Positions 25,677-33,722 are shown, counted from the first letter of the stretch. The stretch: DNA of 33,722 nt from an uncultured Bacteroidota bacterium (GCA_903842575.1 CAIMMM010000107.1:1-33722), one strand, 5' to 3'. Numbers and translations are program-made. Notes: generated by a model from the sequence alone, not told the origin.

Positions 25677-26445
25677 TGCCCTCTATTTTTTGAGTTAGAG
25701 TAATAAATTGTTCTACCGTCAATTGCTCGGGACGGAGGTCAAAGATAGTGTCTTCTTTTAAATTATCCGATAATTGAAACGATTTTAAACTATTTCGCAT
25801 TGTTTTTCTTCGTTGTTGGAAAGCAGTCTTTACCACACTGAAGAATAATTTTTCATTACAAGGCAAGGTAAAATTTTCTTTTCTCCTCAATCTGAGAACC
25901 CCTGATTTTACTTTTGGCGGAGGATTAAAAACTTCGGGTTCCACTGTAAATAGATATTCCGCTTCATAAAACGCCTGAACCAAAACCGAAAGAATTCCAT
26001 AGGCTTTAGTGCCTTTTTTTTCGCAAATTCGTTCCGCTACTTCTTTTTGAAACATACCTGAAAACTCAGGAACTTGGTGTCTTAATTCCAAACAGCGAAA
26101 TACAATTTGGGTTGAAATATTATAAGGGAAATTACCAATGATAGCAAAAGGTTTCTCTTCCAATACCTCATTGATATTGTACTTCAAGAAGTCTTTGCAA
26201 ATGATTTTCCCGTGTAATTTTGGATAATGTTCGTTCAAATAGGCTACGGAATCCGTATCAATTTCAATGACGTAGGTGGTGGTTGGTTTTTCCAAAAGGT
26301 ATTTGGTCAAAACACCCATTCCCGGACCAATCTCCAAAATAGTATCATAGCCTTCAAAATTTAGCGTATCCGCAATGGCCGACGCAATACTTTCGTCCGT
26401 TAAAAAATGTTGTCCTAAATGTTTTTTGGCTCTTACTTGATTCAT
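25666..26445 (-). CDS. rsmA: 16S rRNA dimethyladenosine transferase
   Basis: RsmA (KsgA) dimethylates two adjacent adenines in helix 45 of 16S rRNA, a late step in 30S assembly. The 259-residue protein shows HLGQHFLTD near the N-terminus, the S-adenosylmethionine-binding LEIGPGMG at 37-44, and the catalytic NFPYNIS starting at 105. The C-terminal helical domain contains [13 protein letters not shown]. Length is normal. It lies upstream of mgtE with overlapping ends and 49 nt downstream of the DUF4286 gene; that gap contains a palindromic repeat. Confidence 0.97.
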   Translation of the reverse strand: MNQVRAKKHLGQHFLTDESIASAIADTLNFEGYDTILEIGPGMGVLTKYLLEKPTTTYVIEIDTDSVAYLNEHYPKLHGKIICKDFLKYNINEVLEEKPFAIIGNFPYNISTQIVFRCLELRHQVPEFSGMFQKEVAERICEKKGTKAYGILSVLVQAFYEAEYLFTVEPEVFNPPPKVKSGVLRLRRKENFTLPCNEKLFFSVVKTAFQQRRKTMRNSLKSFQLSDNLKEDTIFDLRPEQLTVEQFITLTQKIEGNAV

Positions 26446-26457
26446 ATTGTTTGTTTA

Positions 26458-26480
26458 TCATTTCCGCGCTGCGGGAATGA
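26458..26480. repeat. Small GC-rich intergenic palindrome
   Basis: TCATTTCCGC (26458-26467) pairs with GCGGGAATGA (26471-26480) around the loop GCT, giving a 10-bp stem with one G-T pair. Its GC content stands out from the AT-rich surroundings. It resembles short dispersed palindromes seen between genes in flavobacteria (CATTCCCGC-type). It does not end in a T-run, so it is not a typical terminator. Confidence 0.6.
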
Positions 26481-26494
26481 CAAGGCGTTTTAAA

Positions 26495-26806
26495 TTAATG
26501 TTCACTTATTAACTCTAATTCCGTTCTAAAGGCTAACATTTTATCACCAAAAAGTTGCAGTCCTTCTTCCCGAAGTTTGGGTGCATCTTCATCGTAATAA
26601 CGTTGCAGGGTTTCTTTGCTATCTGTTGTAAATTGAAGGGAATAAGTTGTGCCCCCCATTTCTTCTTCTATTAAAACTTTCACCATTCGCGCCGAGGAAA
26701 ATTTACCTGTTGCCAACATATCATGGATATGTTTTTTCTGCATCCATTGCATCCATTGGTCGTGAACGCTTCCGTGAATATTGATAGTAACGTTGTAGAT
26801 GATCAT
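26495..26806 (-). CDS. DUF4286 family protein
   Basis: This 103-residue soluble protein matches DUF4286: it begins MIIYNVTINI, has WMQWMQKKHIHDMLATGKF, and a later beta-alpha-beta pattern (TTYSLQFTTDSKETLQRYY, DKMLAFRTEL). The fold is probably a ferredoxin-like dimeric barrel similar to small ABM monooxygenases, but no activity is known. It sits between the TPR gene and rsmA on the same strand. Both of its flanking gaps contain repeat-like sequence, so co-transcription is plausible but less tight than for rsmA/mgtE. Confidence 0.85.
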   Translation of the reverse strand: MIIYNVTINIHGSVHDQWMQWMQKKHIHDMLATGKFSSARMVKVLIEEEMGGTTYSLQFTTDSKETLQRYYDEDAPKLREEGLQLFGDKMLAFRTELELISEH

Positions 26807-26822
26807 GAGATTTGTTTATTTG

Positions 26823-26873
26823 CCCTTCGACTGTACTTCGACTACGCTCAGTATAGACTTCTCAAGGTGACAT
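26823..26873. repeat. Intergenic dispersed-repeat-like sequence (CTTCGACTACGCTCAG type)
   Basis: This interval between the TPR and DUF4286 genes contains CTTCGACTACGCTCAG at 26836-26851, preceded by a partial copy (CCCTTCGACTG at 26823-26833) and followed by CTCAAGGTGACA. I recall CTTCGACTACGCTCAG...TGACA as a common dispersed intergenic repeat in Bacteroidetes genomes. It differs from nearby DNA in base composition and encodes nothing. No second copy occurs elsewhere in this window. Confidence 0.5.
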
Positions 26874-26896
26874 TAATTTATTTTTGAAATTCGTAA

Positions 26897-28675
26897 TTAT
26901 AAATTCGTGTCTCCGCGAATTTGTCGGTATTTCTTTCGGGCATCAACATAATAAATACTGTCTTCGTGTTTGAAAATCATCTCTTCATAAAGAGGTTTAG
27001 CTTTTTCTACGTCTTTTAGTTGAAGGTTATAAATTTCGGCTGCAAAATATAACGCTTCATCTACATAAATACACTCTTTGTGCTTGTCAATGATGATTTT
27101 GTATTGTTCTAAAGCCGTATTAAAATCGCCCAATTGTTCATAGATTTTACCCATTCGTAAAAGGGTAACCGCTTCAATTTGTTCTCCCTTATGTTCTTTT
27201 AGAATAATTTGAAATTGTGATAAAGCTTCTTGTTTTTTATTTTTGTACAATAGAAAATCGGCTCTAGCAAATTTCTTCAAAGCTACTTGGGTTGAATCTT
27301 CCACGGTATTATCACTGATTAATAAAAATAAATCGAGTGCATCGTTGGCAATTAATTGGGAGGAAGCTGTTTTTAATACTTTTAATTGGTGAGATGCCCA
27401 AACAAAATCAGCTTTGAAATAACTAGTTTTGGCCGTTTTTAAATTGGCTTCTTGTCCAATAACATCGCCACTCATATCGGAATCTATTTGTGAATAATAA
27501 ATCAAAGCTTGATTAAATTTATCCTCAAATAATAAAATATCTGCCAATTCCATTTTAAGCCCTGCTAATTGGTATTTATTGATTGGCATTTCCATTGCGC
27601 TCTTAAGAATGGCTTTTGCTTTTTCGGGATTGTTTAATTGGAAGGCGGAAAAATTGGCTTGAATTTTCAATAATTCCAAGGAATAAGGGCTAACACCAAA
27701 TTCTTTTATTAGAGAATCCAATTCATTGTTTATGGCAGGGTAGTCTTTTTCCAATGCATGATTAATTTTCATTTCTGCCAAATAGCAATGAGCTTGAATA
27801 AGCGCGTCTAAATTTTGCGTGTTCTCTAAAACAAAAGTTAAAATCTCTTTTGCCGCTACTTGATCATTATCTTCAATAGCCATTTGAGCTAAATTGACAA
27901 TATTGAAAAACGAATCGGGGTTGCGCTTATAAATGGCTTTTTGTTGGATAAATGCCTTACTGTATTCTTTTTGTTGAACAAAAAACCAACTCAAATAATC
28001 ATTCCAAAATAGGTCTTGCGTTTTTTGTGCCCGAATCAACAGTGCTTTTTTCAGGGCATCATTGAACTTTTCATCCACTTCTTCGGCCATAAACAGTGTA
28101 AACTGATTTTGAATCATTGGTAAGTTTTGCGGATTTTTAAAAGATTCTTCCAAGAACTTTTCAATCATCATATCGGTATTACCTTGCTGCCCATATAGCA
28201 ATGCCATTTGAAAATTAAAATTAAATTTTGGTTCTAAATCTAAAGCAATTTGATAGGATTGCAAAGCATAATCAACTAGCGTTTTTCTTTCAAAAACATA
28301 GGCAATTTGATACACTTCGTTTGCGTTTTTTCTAATTTTGTCTAGCGCTTGTTCGTAGTATTTTTTTGCTTTAACTTCGTTTTTTTGTAATTGATAATTA
28401 TAGCCCAATTCCACCAAAAGACTGTTTTGTTTGAATTTATCAATGCGATCAATCAATGCTTTGTTGGCATTGTCAAACTGCTGTAGCTGCTGATAGCATT
28501 CAATAACTTTTTGAAAATAATTGGAATTCCCTATTTGACTTTTGAGTAAATCTTCATAACTAATTAGTGCTTTTTCAAATTCCCCGCGATCAAAATAATT
28601 CTGTGCCAATTGTTCGTTTTGAGAAAACGCAATCAGCGAGCAGAATAAAAAAGTAAGGAAGAAAATTTTTTTCAT
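26897..28675 (-). CDS. Exported tetratricopeptide-repeat protein
   Basis: This 592-residue protein begins with a signal peptide (MKKIFFLTFLFCSLIAFSQ). The rest is almost entirely TPR-like helical pairs: early ones at about 22-55 (AQNYFDRGEFEKALISYEDL) and 85-150, and late ones at about 490-560 (RMGKIYEQLGDFNTALEQYKIII, ALYFAAEIYNLQLKDVEKAKPLYEEMI). It is probably a periplasmic scaffold; its partners are unknown. The late repeats resemble those of BamD/YbgF-type proteins, but no lipobox is present. It lies 78 nt downstream of serS and upstream of DUF4286 and rsmA, an order I recall from other flavobacteria. Confidence 0.85.
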   Translation of the reverse strand: MKKIFFLTFLFCSLIAFSQNEQLAQNYFDRGEFEKALISYEDLLKSQIGNSNYFQKVIECYQQLQQFDNANKALIDRIDKFKQNSLLVELGYNYQLQKNEVKAKKYYEQALDKIRKNANEVYQIAYVFERKTLVDYALQSYQIALDLEPKFNFNFQMALLYGQQGNTDMMIEKFLEESFKNPQNLPMIQNQFTLFMAEEVDEKFNDALKKALLIRAQKTQDLFWNDYLSWFFVQQKEYSKAFIQQKAIYKRNPDSFFNIVNLAQMAIEDNDQVAAKEILTFVLENTQNLDALIQAHCYLAEMKINHALEKDYPAINNELDSLIKEFGVSPYSLELLKIQANFSAFQLNNPEKAKAILKSAMEMPINKYQLAGLKMELADILLFEDKFNQALIYYSQIDSDMSGDVIGQEANLKTAKTSYFKADFVWASHQLKVLKTASSQLIANDALDLFLLISDNTVEDSTQVALKKFARADFLLYKNKKQEALSQFQIILKEHKGEQIEAVTLLRMGKIYEQLGDFNTALEQYKIIIDKHKECIYVDEALYFAAEIYNLQLKDVEKAKPLYEEMIFKHEDSIYYVDARKKYRQIRGDTNL

Positions 28676-28753
28676 GTATTCCCATTAAAACAACAATGTA
28701 CTAAAGTAACATTTTTGTGTCAAATTAGCACATCGCAATATAAAGATTAACTT

Positions 28754-30025
28754 TTAGTTAATAAGATCAAATCCAGTATAAGGACGCAACACTTCTGGAA
28801 TTACTATGCCTTCGGGCGTTTGATAATTTTCCAAAATTCCTGCTAAAACTCTTGGCAACGCTAATGAACTTCCGTTTAAGGTGTGTGCCAATTGGTTTTT
28901 CCCGTCCTTATCTTTGAAACGCAATTTCAAACGATTGGCTTGAAAGGTTTCAAAATTAGAAACAGAACTAATTTCCAACCAACGATCTTGCGCTGTTGAG
29001 AATACTTCAAAATCATAAGTCATAGCAGAAGTAAAACCCATATCCCCACCACAAAGGCGTAAAATTCGGTAGGGTAATTTCAATTCTTGAAGAATACTTT
29101 TCACATGTTCCACCATTCCTTCTAGTGCTTCATAGGATTTATCGGGATGTTCTATCCGAACAATTTCTACTTTGTCAAACTGATGTAAACGGTTCAAGCC
29201 ACGAACGTGAGCACCCCACGAACCTGCTTCGCGACGGAAGCAAGGTGTATAACCCGTGCACAAAACTGGCAATTCATTTTCGTTTAGAATAACATCCCTG
29301 AAAATATTCGTAACTGGAACTTCTGCTGTTGGAATTAAATATAAATCGTCTTTGGCGTCGTGATACATTTGCCCTTCTTTGTCGGGTAATTGTCCCGTTC
29401 CATAGGCCGATGCTTCATTAACCATGTGCGGCACTTGATATTCCAAATAACCAGCTGCCGTATTTTTATCTAAAAAATAAGAAATTAAGGCACGTTGTAA
29501 TTTGGCGCCTTTGCCTTTATAAACCGGAAATCCAGGAGCAGTAATTTTTGTTCCTAATTCAAAATCGACGATGTCATATTTTTTTATCAATTCCCAATGA
29601 GGTTGTGCTCCTTCGTGTAGAACAGGAATGTCACCTTCTTGAAAAATGTTTAGATTTTCTTCGGGAGTTTTCCCTACCGGAACTAGATCAGCAGGAAGAT
29701 TGGGCAATGTATATAGTTTTTGCGTTAACTCATTGGCAAAAACATCCAGTTTTTCTGAAAGCTCTTTGCTAGATTCTTTCAAGGAAACCGTTTTCATTTT
29801 CAAGATTTCGGCTTTCGCTTTTTCGCCATTTTTCATCAAATCACCAATGTCTTTGGAAAGTTTATTCGACTCTGACAAAATGTTGTCCAATTCCACTTGT
29901 GTCGTCCGACGCTTTTCGTCAAGCTCCACAACTTCGGCAACAATACTTGTGGCATCGATATTCCTTTTTGCCAAAGCTTTGATTACTTTCTCTTGATTTT
30001 CTCTGATGAATGCTATTTGTAACAT
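28754..30025 (-). CDS. serS: Serine--tRNA ligase
   Basis: SerS charges tRNA-Ser (and tRNA-Sec where present) with serine. The start chosen is the ATG at 30025, giving 423 residues and the expected MLQIAFIRENQEKV N-terminus. The frame continues 21 codons upstream, but a promoter -7 box lies there. The N-terminal long coiled-coil arm (about 28-105) binds the tRNA. Class II motif 2 is CFRREAGSWGAHVRGL, and motif 3 lies in LNGSSLALPRVLAGILENYQ. YLIPTAEVPVTN is also typical. It is the first gene of the serS/TPR/DUF4286/rsmA/mgtE series. Confidence 0.97.
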   Translation of the reverse strand: MLQIAFIRENQEKVIKALAKRNIDATSIVAEVVELDEKRRTTQVELDNILSESNKLSKDIGDLMKNGEKAKAEILKMKTVSLKESSKELSEKLDVFANELTQKLYTLPNLPADLVPVGKTPEENLNIFQEGDIPVLHEGAQPHWELIKKYDIVDFELGTKITAPGFPVYKGKGAKLQRALISYFLDKNTAAGYLEYQVPHMVNEASAYGTGQLPDKEGQMYHDAKDDLYLIPTAEVPVTNIFRDVILNENELPVLCTGYTPCFRREAGSWGAHVRGLNRLHQFDKVEIVRIEHPDKSYEALEGMVEHVKSILQELKLPYRILRLCGGDMGFTSAMTYDFEVFSTAQDRWLEISSVSNFETFQANRLKLRFKDKDGKNQLAHTLNGSSLALPRVLAGILENYQTPEGIVIPEVLRPYTGFDLIN

Positions 30026-30046
30026 GATGTGATTTTTATAAGGGAG

Positions 30047-30054
30047 CAAATTTA
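30047..30054 (-). promoter_or_regulatory. -7 box for serS
   Basis: The minus strand reads TAAATTTG, an exact TAnnTTTG match, 21 nt before the ATG at 30025 and within the longer open frame. It therefore supports the shorter serS start. No -33 TTG is found at 17-23 nt spacing. Confidence 0.5.
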
Positions 30055-30177
30055 GTGAAATGTTTGCTATAATTTTTGACAGAACCAAAAACTTACTTTT
30101 TTTTATAAATCAGTAAGTGTCAATAACGTTATGTCGATTTTATAAAAATTTTAATATATGCTTTTCTGTTTATTTAG

Positions 30178-30185
30178 TACATTCG
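30178..30185 (+). promoter_or_regulatory. Weak -7-like box for the M1 aminopeptidase gene
   Basis: TACATTCG differs from TAnnTTTG at one base and ends 19 nt before the ATG at 30205. There is no -33 match. Confidence 0.25.
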
Positions 30186-30204
30186 CAAAAAATTAGACCC
30201 TACA

Positions 30205-32127
30205 ATGAAAAAAACCTACATACTACTACTATTGTTTTCGATATCCTTTGTTTTTGCCCAAAACGATAATAACGAGTTTGAAAAAATGGTGAACAGTGAG
30301 ATGAAATCGGCATCCAATTTAATGTCGGTCCAAGTAAATCCTAACACACAAAATTATGATATAACTTATCACCGGCTAGATTTTACCGTTGATCCGGCCG
30401 TTTATTTTATAAGTGGAAAAGTAACTACTACCTATACTGCTTTGGCAAATATGAGTACCATAACGTTTGATAAGGCGAACGAGTTAAACGTAAGTTCTGT
30501 TAAAAAAAATGGTGCTAATTTGGTTTTTACTTCAAATGGAAATAACGAATTGATTATCACTTTACCTTCAACCCAAACTACTGGAGTGTCAGCAACTTTA
30601 GAGATAACCTACTCTGGTATGCCTCCGGTAAATGGATTTGATGCTTTTACAACACAAGTTAGATCTAATGGCAGCAACACGCTTTATACTTTATCGGAAC
30701 CCTTTGGAGCAAGGGATTGGTGGCCGTGCAAACAAGATTTAAATGATAAAATAAATAGCATTGACGTTTATATAACGGCTCCTTCACAATATGTTTCCGT
30801 TTCTAATGGTATTGAACCCGAAGCTCCTATTATATCGGGGGGCAATAAAACCACGCATTTTCATCACGGATATCCAATTCCTGCTTATCTAATTTGTTTG
30901 GCAGTTACTGATTATAGTGTTTATACTCAAACGGCGGGAATAGCTCCAAACACGTTTCCAATCATAAATTATATATATCCTGAAAATTTGGCAGCTATTC
31001 AAACAGACTTGGGTCAAACGCCATTGCTTTTGGATTTGTATAAAAACTTATTCGAAATTTATCCTTTTCATAATGAAAAATATGGCCATGCCCAATTTGG
31101 TTGGGGAGGCGGAATGGAACATACAACCGTTTCCTTTATGGTTGGTTTTTCAAGACAATTAATTGCACATGAGATGGCGCATCAATGGTTTGGAGATAAA
31201 ATAACCTGTGGTTCGTGGAAAGATATTTGGCTAAACGAAGGTTTTGCTACCTATGTTGCTTCGATGGTTTATGAAAACTTTGATGGCCAAGCCGCTTTTA
31301 TAAACGATAAAACCAATATGATTAACAGTATTACTGCCAACCCAAGTGGCGCTGTGTATTTAACCGATACAGAGGCGCTGGATGTCAATCGGATTTTCAG
31401 CGGCCGACTGAGTTATAACAAAGGTGCTATGGTTTTGGAAATGCTTCGTTTTAAACTTGGAGATACTGCTTTTTTCCAAGGAATGAGAGCCTATTTAGCG
31501 GATACTAATTTGGCTTATGGCTATGCGCTAACTTCAGATTTTCAACCCCATATGGAAACCGCTTACGGAAGTAGTTTAACAGAGTTTTTTAATGATTGGG
31601 TTTACCATCAAGGATATCCAAGCTATACTATAAACGTTCAAAACATAGGTGGCGGGCAAGCTCAATTTGTTGTTAATCAAACACAATCCCATTTTAGTGT
31701 AACCTATTTTGAAATGCCTGTTCCAGTTAGAGTTTTTGGAACTGGCGGACAACAGTTGGATGTTGTATTAAACAACACAACCAATGGTCAGGTTTTTATA
31801 CAAAATGTTCCTTTTTCTATAACCAGTATTTCTTTTGATCCTGATAAACACCTTATTTCCAAAAATAATACGGCTACATTAGATGCTACAACATTTAATC
31901 TTGAAACTTCGATTGAAATTTTCCCAAATCCTACAAGTGACGAATTGAACATTAAATTGCCTGTAATTGCCGCACTTCAAAAAGTAATAATTTACAACAG
32001 TATTGGACAGAAAGTATTGGAAACAAACTCTAATACTATTTCTGTTGCAAACCTTTCTTCGGGGGTTTATCCAATGACTATTGAAACTTCGGAAGGGGAA
32101 ATTCATAAAAAATTCATAAAAAAATAA
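30205..32127 (+). CDS. Secreted M1-family aminopeptidase with T9SS sorting domain
   Basis: This 640-residue zinc aminopeptidase starts with signal peptide MKKTYILLLLFSISFVFAQ. The N-terminal beta-saddle domain (about 45-235) is followed by the gluzincin catalytic domain (about 240-480). The zinc site is HEMAH (H322, E323, H326) with E345 in WLNEGFATY, exactly 18 residues after the second His. The exopeptidase motif is GGMEH at 302-306, a common variant of GAMEN. The C-terminal part holds a beta domain and a type A T9SS sorting domain (about 565-640; IEIFPNPTSDELNI, GVYPMTIETSEGE). It should be an extracellular or cell-surface peptidase feeding peptide uptake. It is probably monocistronic: a hairpin follows the stop. 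Confidence 0.95.
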   Translation: MKKTYILLLLFSISFVFAQNDNNEFEKMVNSEMKSASNLMSVQVNPNTQNYDITYHRLDFTVDPAVYFISGKVTTTYTALANMSTITFDKANELNVSSVKKNGANLVFTSNGNNELIITLPSTQTTGVSATLEITYSGMPPVNGFDAFTTQVRSNGSNTLYTLSEPFGARDWWPCKQDLNDKINSIDVYITAPSQYVSVSNGIEPEAPIISGGNKTTHFHHGYPIPAYLICLAVTDYSVYTQTAGIAPNTFPIINYIYPENLAAIQTDLGQTPLLLDLYKNLFEIYPFHNEKYGHAQFGWGGGMEHTTVSFMVGFSRQLIAHEMAHQWFGDKITCGSWKDIWLNEGFATYVASMVYENFDGQAAFINDKTNMINSITANPSGAVYLTDTEALDVNRIFSGRLSYNKGAMVLEMLRFKLGDTAFFQGMRAYLADTNLAYGYALTSDFQPHMETAYGSSLTEFFNDWVYHQGYPSYTINVQNIGGGQAQFVVNQTQSHFSVTYFEMPVPVRVFGTGGQQLDVVLNNTTNGQVFIQNVPFSITSISFDPDKHLISKNNTATLDATTFNLETSIEIFPNPTSDELNIKLPVIAALQKVIIYNSIGQKVLETNSNTISVANLSSGVYPMTIETSEGEIHKKFIKK

Positions 32128-32150
32128 GCATTCGCTATTTAAATTATACA

Positions 32151-32174
32151 AGAGTAAGGCGAAAACCTTACTTT
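32151..32174 (+). terminator. Hairpin terminator after the M1 aminopeptidase gene, overlapping the rseP promoter box
   Basis: AGAGTAAGG (32151-32159) pairs with CCTTACTTT (32166-32174) around the loop CGAAAA, with one G-T pair. It is followed by T and then G, so the T-run is short. The right arm also contains most of the rseP -7 box (32169-32176). Confidence 0.55.
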
Positions 32175-32176
32175 TG
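32169..32176 (+). promoter_or_regulatory. -7 box for rseP
   Basis: TACTTTTG matches TAnnTTTG and ends 29 nt before the ATG at 32206. No -33 TTG is visible. The box shares bases with the preceding hairpin. Confidence 0.5.
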
Positions 32177-32205
32177 TCCGTTAATAAAAAATCCGAATTA
32201 TAAAA

Positions 32206-33549
32206 ATGGAAATTGCAATTAAATTATCTCAATTTTTATTGAGTTTATCAATACTTATTATTCTTCACGAACTTGGCCATTTTATCCCTGCCAAACTGTT
32301 TAAAACTCGTGTTGAGAAATTCTACCTATTTTTTGATATTAAATACTCTTTACTGAAAAAGAAAATTGGAGAAACCGAATATGGTATTGGATGGCTTCCG
32401 CTTGGAGGTTATGTGAAAATCTCAGGAATGATTGATGAAAGCATGGACAAGGAGCAAATGGCTTTGCCTCCTCAACCATGGGAATTTCGTTCTAAACCAG
32501 CTTGGCAACGCCTAATCATTATGCTTGGTGGCGTAACGGTAAATTTCATACTAGCTTTCATTATTTATATTGGAATGACATTTTTTTATGGAGAACAATA
32601 TATAGCCAACTCCGAATTGAAAGACGGAATTTGGGTTTCTAATCCGGTTGTTGAAAAAGCGGGTTTAAAAACAGGAGATCGTATTGTGGCTATAGACGGT
32701 GTAAAGGCGGAACGCTTTTATGAACTTAATGAAAAAATTCTTTTATCTAAAGAAATAGAAATCCTTCGTGATGGTAAATCCGAAAAAATACATTTCCCAG
32801 TTAATTTTATTGACCAATTATTGGGCGGTAAACGAGTATCGATAATAGAACTAAGAGTTCCTTTTGTTGTAGTAGGCGTGCAGGATGATTCTCAAAACAA
32901 CGAGGTTAAACCAAAAGATATTATCACAAGTTTTAATGGAAAAGCTATTACTTATGCGGATGAAGTTTTAGCCGCCGTTGATACACTGAAAGGCAAAACC
33001 GTTGCCGCCATTGTTAAGCGAGACAATAAAGAAATTCCTGTAAATATTAAAGTAAATGATAGTGCTAAATTAGGTATAACTTATGCGGCAAGAATTCCAT
33101 TGGATAATTTAGAAAAGTTAGGATTGTATAAGATTAGCAAAGAAGAGTTTGGTTTCTTTGAGTCTTTTCCAGTTGGAATTAATAAAGGATTTGACCAATT
33201 AAGCAGTTATGGAAAACAATTGAAAGCCATTTTTAACCCAAACACTGGTGCTTATAAAGGAGTGGGAGGTTTTGCTGCTATTTTTAATATTTTTCCAAAA
33301 ACTTGGAGTTGGGAAGCTTTTTGGAGCATTACAGCTTTATTGTCAATCATGCTAGGAGTAATGAATTTATTGCCAATACCAGCACTTGACGGAGGTCATG
33401 TATTGTTTTTATTGTATGAAATGATTTCTGGCAAAAAGCCAAGTGATAAGTTTTTGGAAAATGCCCAAATGGTTGGATTTGTATTACTTATTGCGTTATT
33501 ATTGTTTGCAAATGGGAATGATATTTACAAAGCTATCGTTGGGAAATAA
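32206..33549 (+). CDS. rseP: Site-2 intramembrane metalloprotease RseP
   Basis: This 447-residue inner-membrane zinc protease is of the S2P/M50 family. In proteobacteria RseP cleaves anti-sigma factors and leftover signal peptides within the membrane. The first helix carries HELGH (H21, E22, H25), and the third zinc ligand is in PALDGGH (D395 in LDGG at 394-397). One or two PDZ domains lie between (about 130-300; VSNPVVEKAGLKTGDRIVAI, then VKPKDIITSFNGKAI). About four membrane segments are predicted (5-20, 105-125, 365-385 and 425-440). Length matches the family. It has its own -7 box and precedes tRNA-Asn on the same strand. Confidence 0.93.
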   Translation: MEIAIKLSQFLLSLSILIILHELGHFIPAKLFKTRVEKFYLFFDIKYSLLKKKIGETEYGIGWLPLGGYVKISGMIDESMDKEQMALPPQPWEFRSKPAWQRLIIMLGGVTVNFILAFIIYIGMTFFYGEQYIANSELKDGIWVSNPVVEKAGLKTGDRIVAIDGVKAERFYELNEKILLSKEIEILRDGKSEKIHFPVNFIDQLLGGKRVSIIELRVPFVVVGVQDDSQNNEVKPKDIITSFNGKAITYADEVLAAVDTLKGKTVAAIVKRDNKEIPVNIKVNDSAKLGITYAARIPLDNLEKLGLYKISKEEFGFFESFPVGINKGFDQLSSYGKQLKAIFNPNTGAYKGVGGFAAIFNIFPKTWSWEAFWSITALLSIMLGVMNLLPIPALDGGHVLFLLYEMISGKKPSDKFLENAQMVGFVLLIALLLFANGNDIYKAIVGK

Positions 33550-33577
33550 TTTTTTCTAAAATTTTATTTCATTTTGT

Positions 33578-33607
33578 TTGTAAAAATTAAAAATCGCATT
33601 ATATTTG
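33578..33607 (+). promoter_or_regulatory. Flavobacterial promoter for tRNA-Asn
   Basis: TTG at 33578-33580 (part of TTTG at 33577-33580), a 19-nt spacer, then TATATTTG at 33600-33607. This is an exact match to the Bacteroidetes housekeeping promoter (TTTG, about 19 nt, TAnnTTTG). Transcription would start about 7 nt later, giving a 5' leader of roughly 20 nt before the tRNA. Confidence 0.8.
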
Positions 33608-33632
33608 CAACCGCTTAAAAGATATAACATCT

Positions 33633-33706
33633 TCCTTCTTAGCTCAGTTGGTTAGAGCATCTGACTGTTAATCAGAGGGTCCTTGGTTCGAGCCCAAGAG
33701 AGGGAG
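33633..33706 (+). tRNA. tRNA-Asn (anticodon GTT)
   Basis: A full cloverleaf can be drawn. The acceptor stem TCCTTCT pairs with AGAGGGA (33699-33705) with one G-T pair. The D stem is GCTC/GAGC. The anticodon stem TCTGA/TCAGA has loop CTGTTAA, anticodon GTT at 33667-33669. A five-base variable loop follows, then T stem CTTGG/CCAAG with loop TTCGAGC. The discriminator base is G (33706), as expected for Asn. The 3' CCA is not encoded (CAA follows) and would be added by the CCA-adding enzyme. Confidence 0.97.
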
Positions 33707-33722
33707 CAAGTAAGAGAAAGCC

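Noticed and set aside
25677..25700. Mg2+-sensing M-box riboswitch ahead of mgtE
   Set aside because: The mgtE start lies inside the end of rsmA, so there is no leader to hold a riboswitch.
30505..31123. GGMEH instead of GAMEN in the M1 aminopeptidase
   Set aside because: This variant is common in secreted bacterial M1 peptidases, and the zinc ligands are intact, so it is not an inactivating change.
33707..33722. Second tRNA or attachment site after tRNA-Asn
   Set aside because: Only 16 bases remain in the window, and no duplicated tRNA 3' end or integrase gene is visible.
1..33722. CRISPR array, insertion sequence, prophage or toxin-antitoxin system
   Set aside because: No regularly spaced repeats, transposase or integrase motifs, phage genes or recognisable toxin pairs were found on either strand.

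Overview
The window looks like ordinary chromosome from a member of the Flavobacteriaceae, most likely Flavobacterium or a close relative. It is visibly AT-rich, and upstream regions carry Bacteroidetes-type -7 boxes (TAnnTTTG) rather than strong Shine-Dalgarno sequences. Three secreted proteins end in type IX secretion (T9SS) sorting domains. Several families are typical of the group: a carboxypeptidase-regulatory-domain TonB receptor, a DUF4270 lipoprotein, DUF4286 and a fused ornithine/glycine-lipid synthase. I see no insertion sequence, prophage, CRISPR array or plasmid function. No gap without a gene exceeds about 300 bases.

Layout. (1) 1-7.5 kb, minus strand: a TonB-dependent receptor, then behind a clear terminator an operon of a short GlgA-like protein, a DUF4270 lipoprotein and glmS. 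(2) 7.5-12.1 kb, plus strand: panC, a flippase-like membrane protein, an esterase-like protein and radA. The position just after panC holds a possible remnant of panD. (3) 12.2-15.5 kb, plus strand: a secreted PQQ-type sugar dehydrogenase, an SdpI-like membrane protein and a secreted Asp-box beta-propeller. (4) 15.5-18.4 kb, minus strand: a Tas-like aldo/keto reductase, an OmpA-domain lipoprotein and exonuclease III. (5) 18.6-20.4 kb, plus strand: the two-domain OlsF-type acyltransferase, ending in a strong bidirectional terminator. (6) 20.4-23.5 kb, minus strand: a tightly overlapped cassette TM2 / DUF2752 / DUF4870-like / M48 protease, and a D-2-hydroxyacid dehydrogenase. (7) 23.5-24.3 kb: a lone unrecognised exported protein. 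(8) 24.3-30.0 kb, minus strand: serS, a TPR protein, DUF4286, rsmA and mgtE, with two short intergenic repeats around DUF4286. (9) 30.2 kb to the end, plus strand: a secreted M1 aminopeptidase, the site-2 protease RseP, and tRNA-Asn with a textbook flavobacterial promoter.

Functional themes are envelope biogenesis (glmS for amino sugars, OlsF lipids, RseP, an OmpA lipoprotein, M48), secreted degradation (T9SS cargo, TonB receptor) and housekeeping (serS, rsmA, radA, xth, tRNA-Asn). The least explained items are the GlgA-like protein without its sugar-nucleotide motif, the esterase-like protein whose nucleophile serine appears to be replaced by aspartate, the small-membrane-protein/M48 cassette, the possible loss of panD, and the orphan exported protein. 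None of these amounts to a demonstrated new system. All calls come from reading the sequence and from memory of the families; no database search was run.
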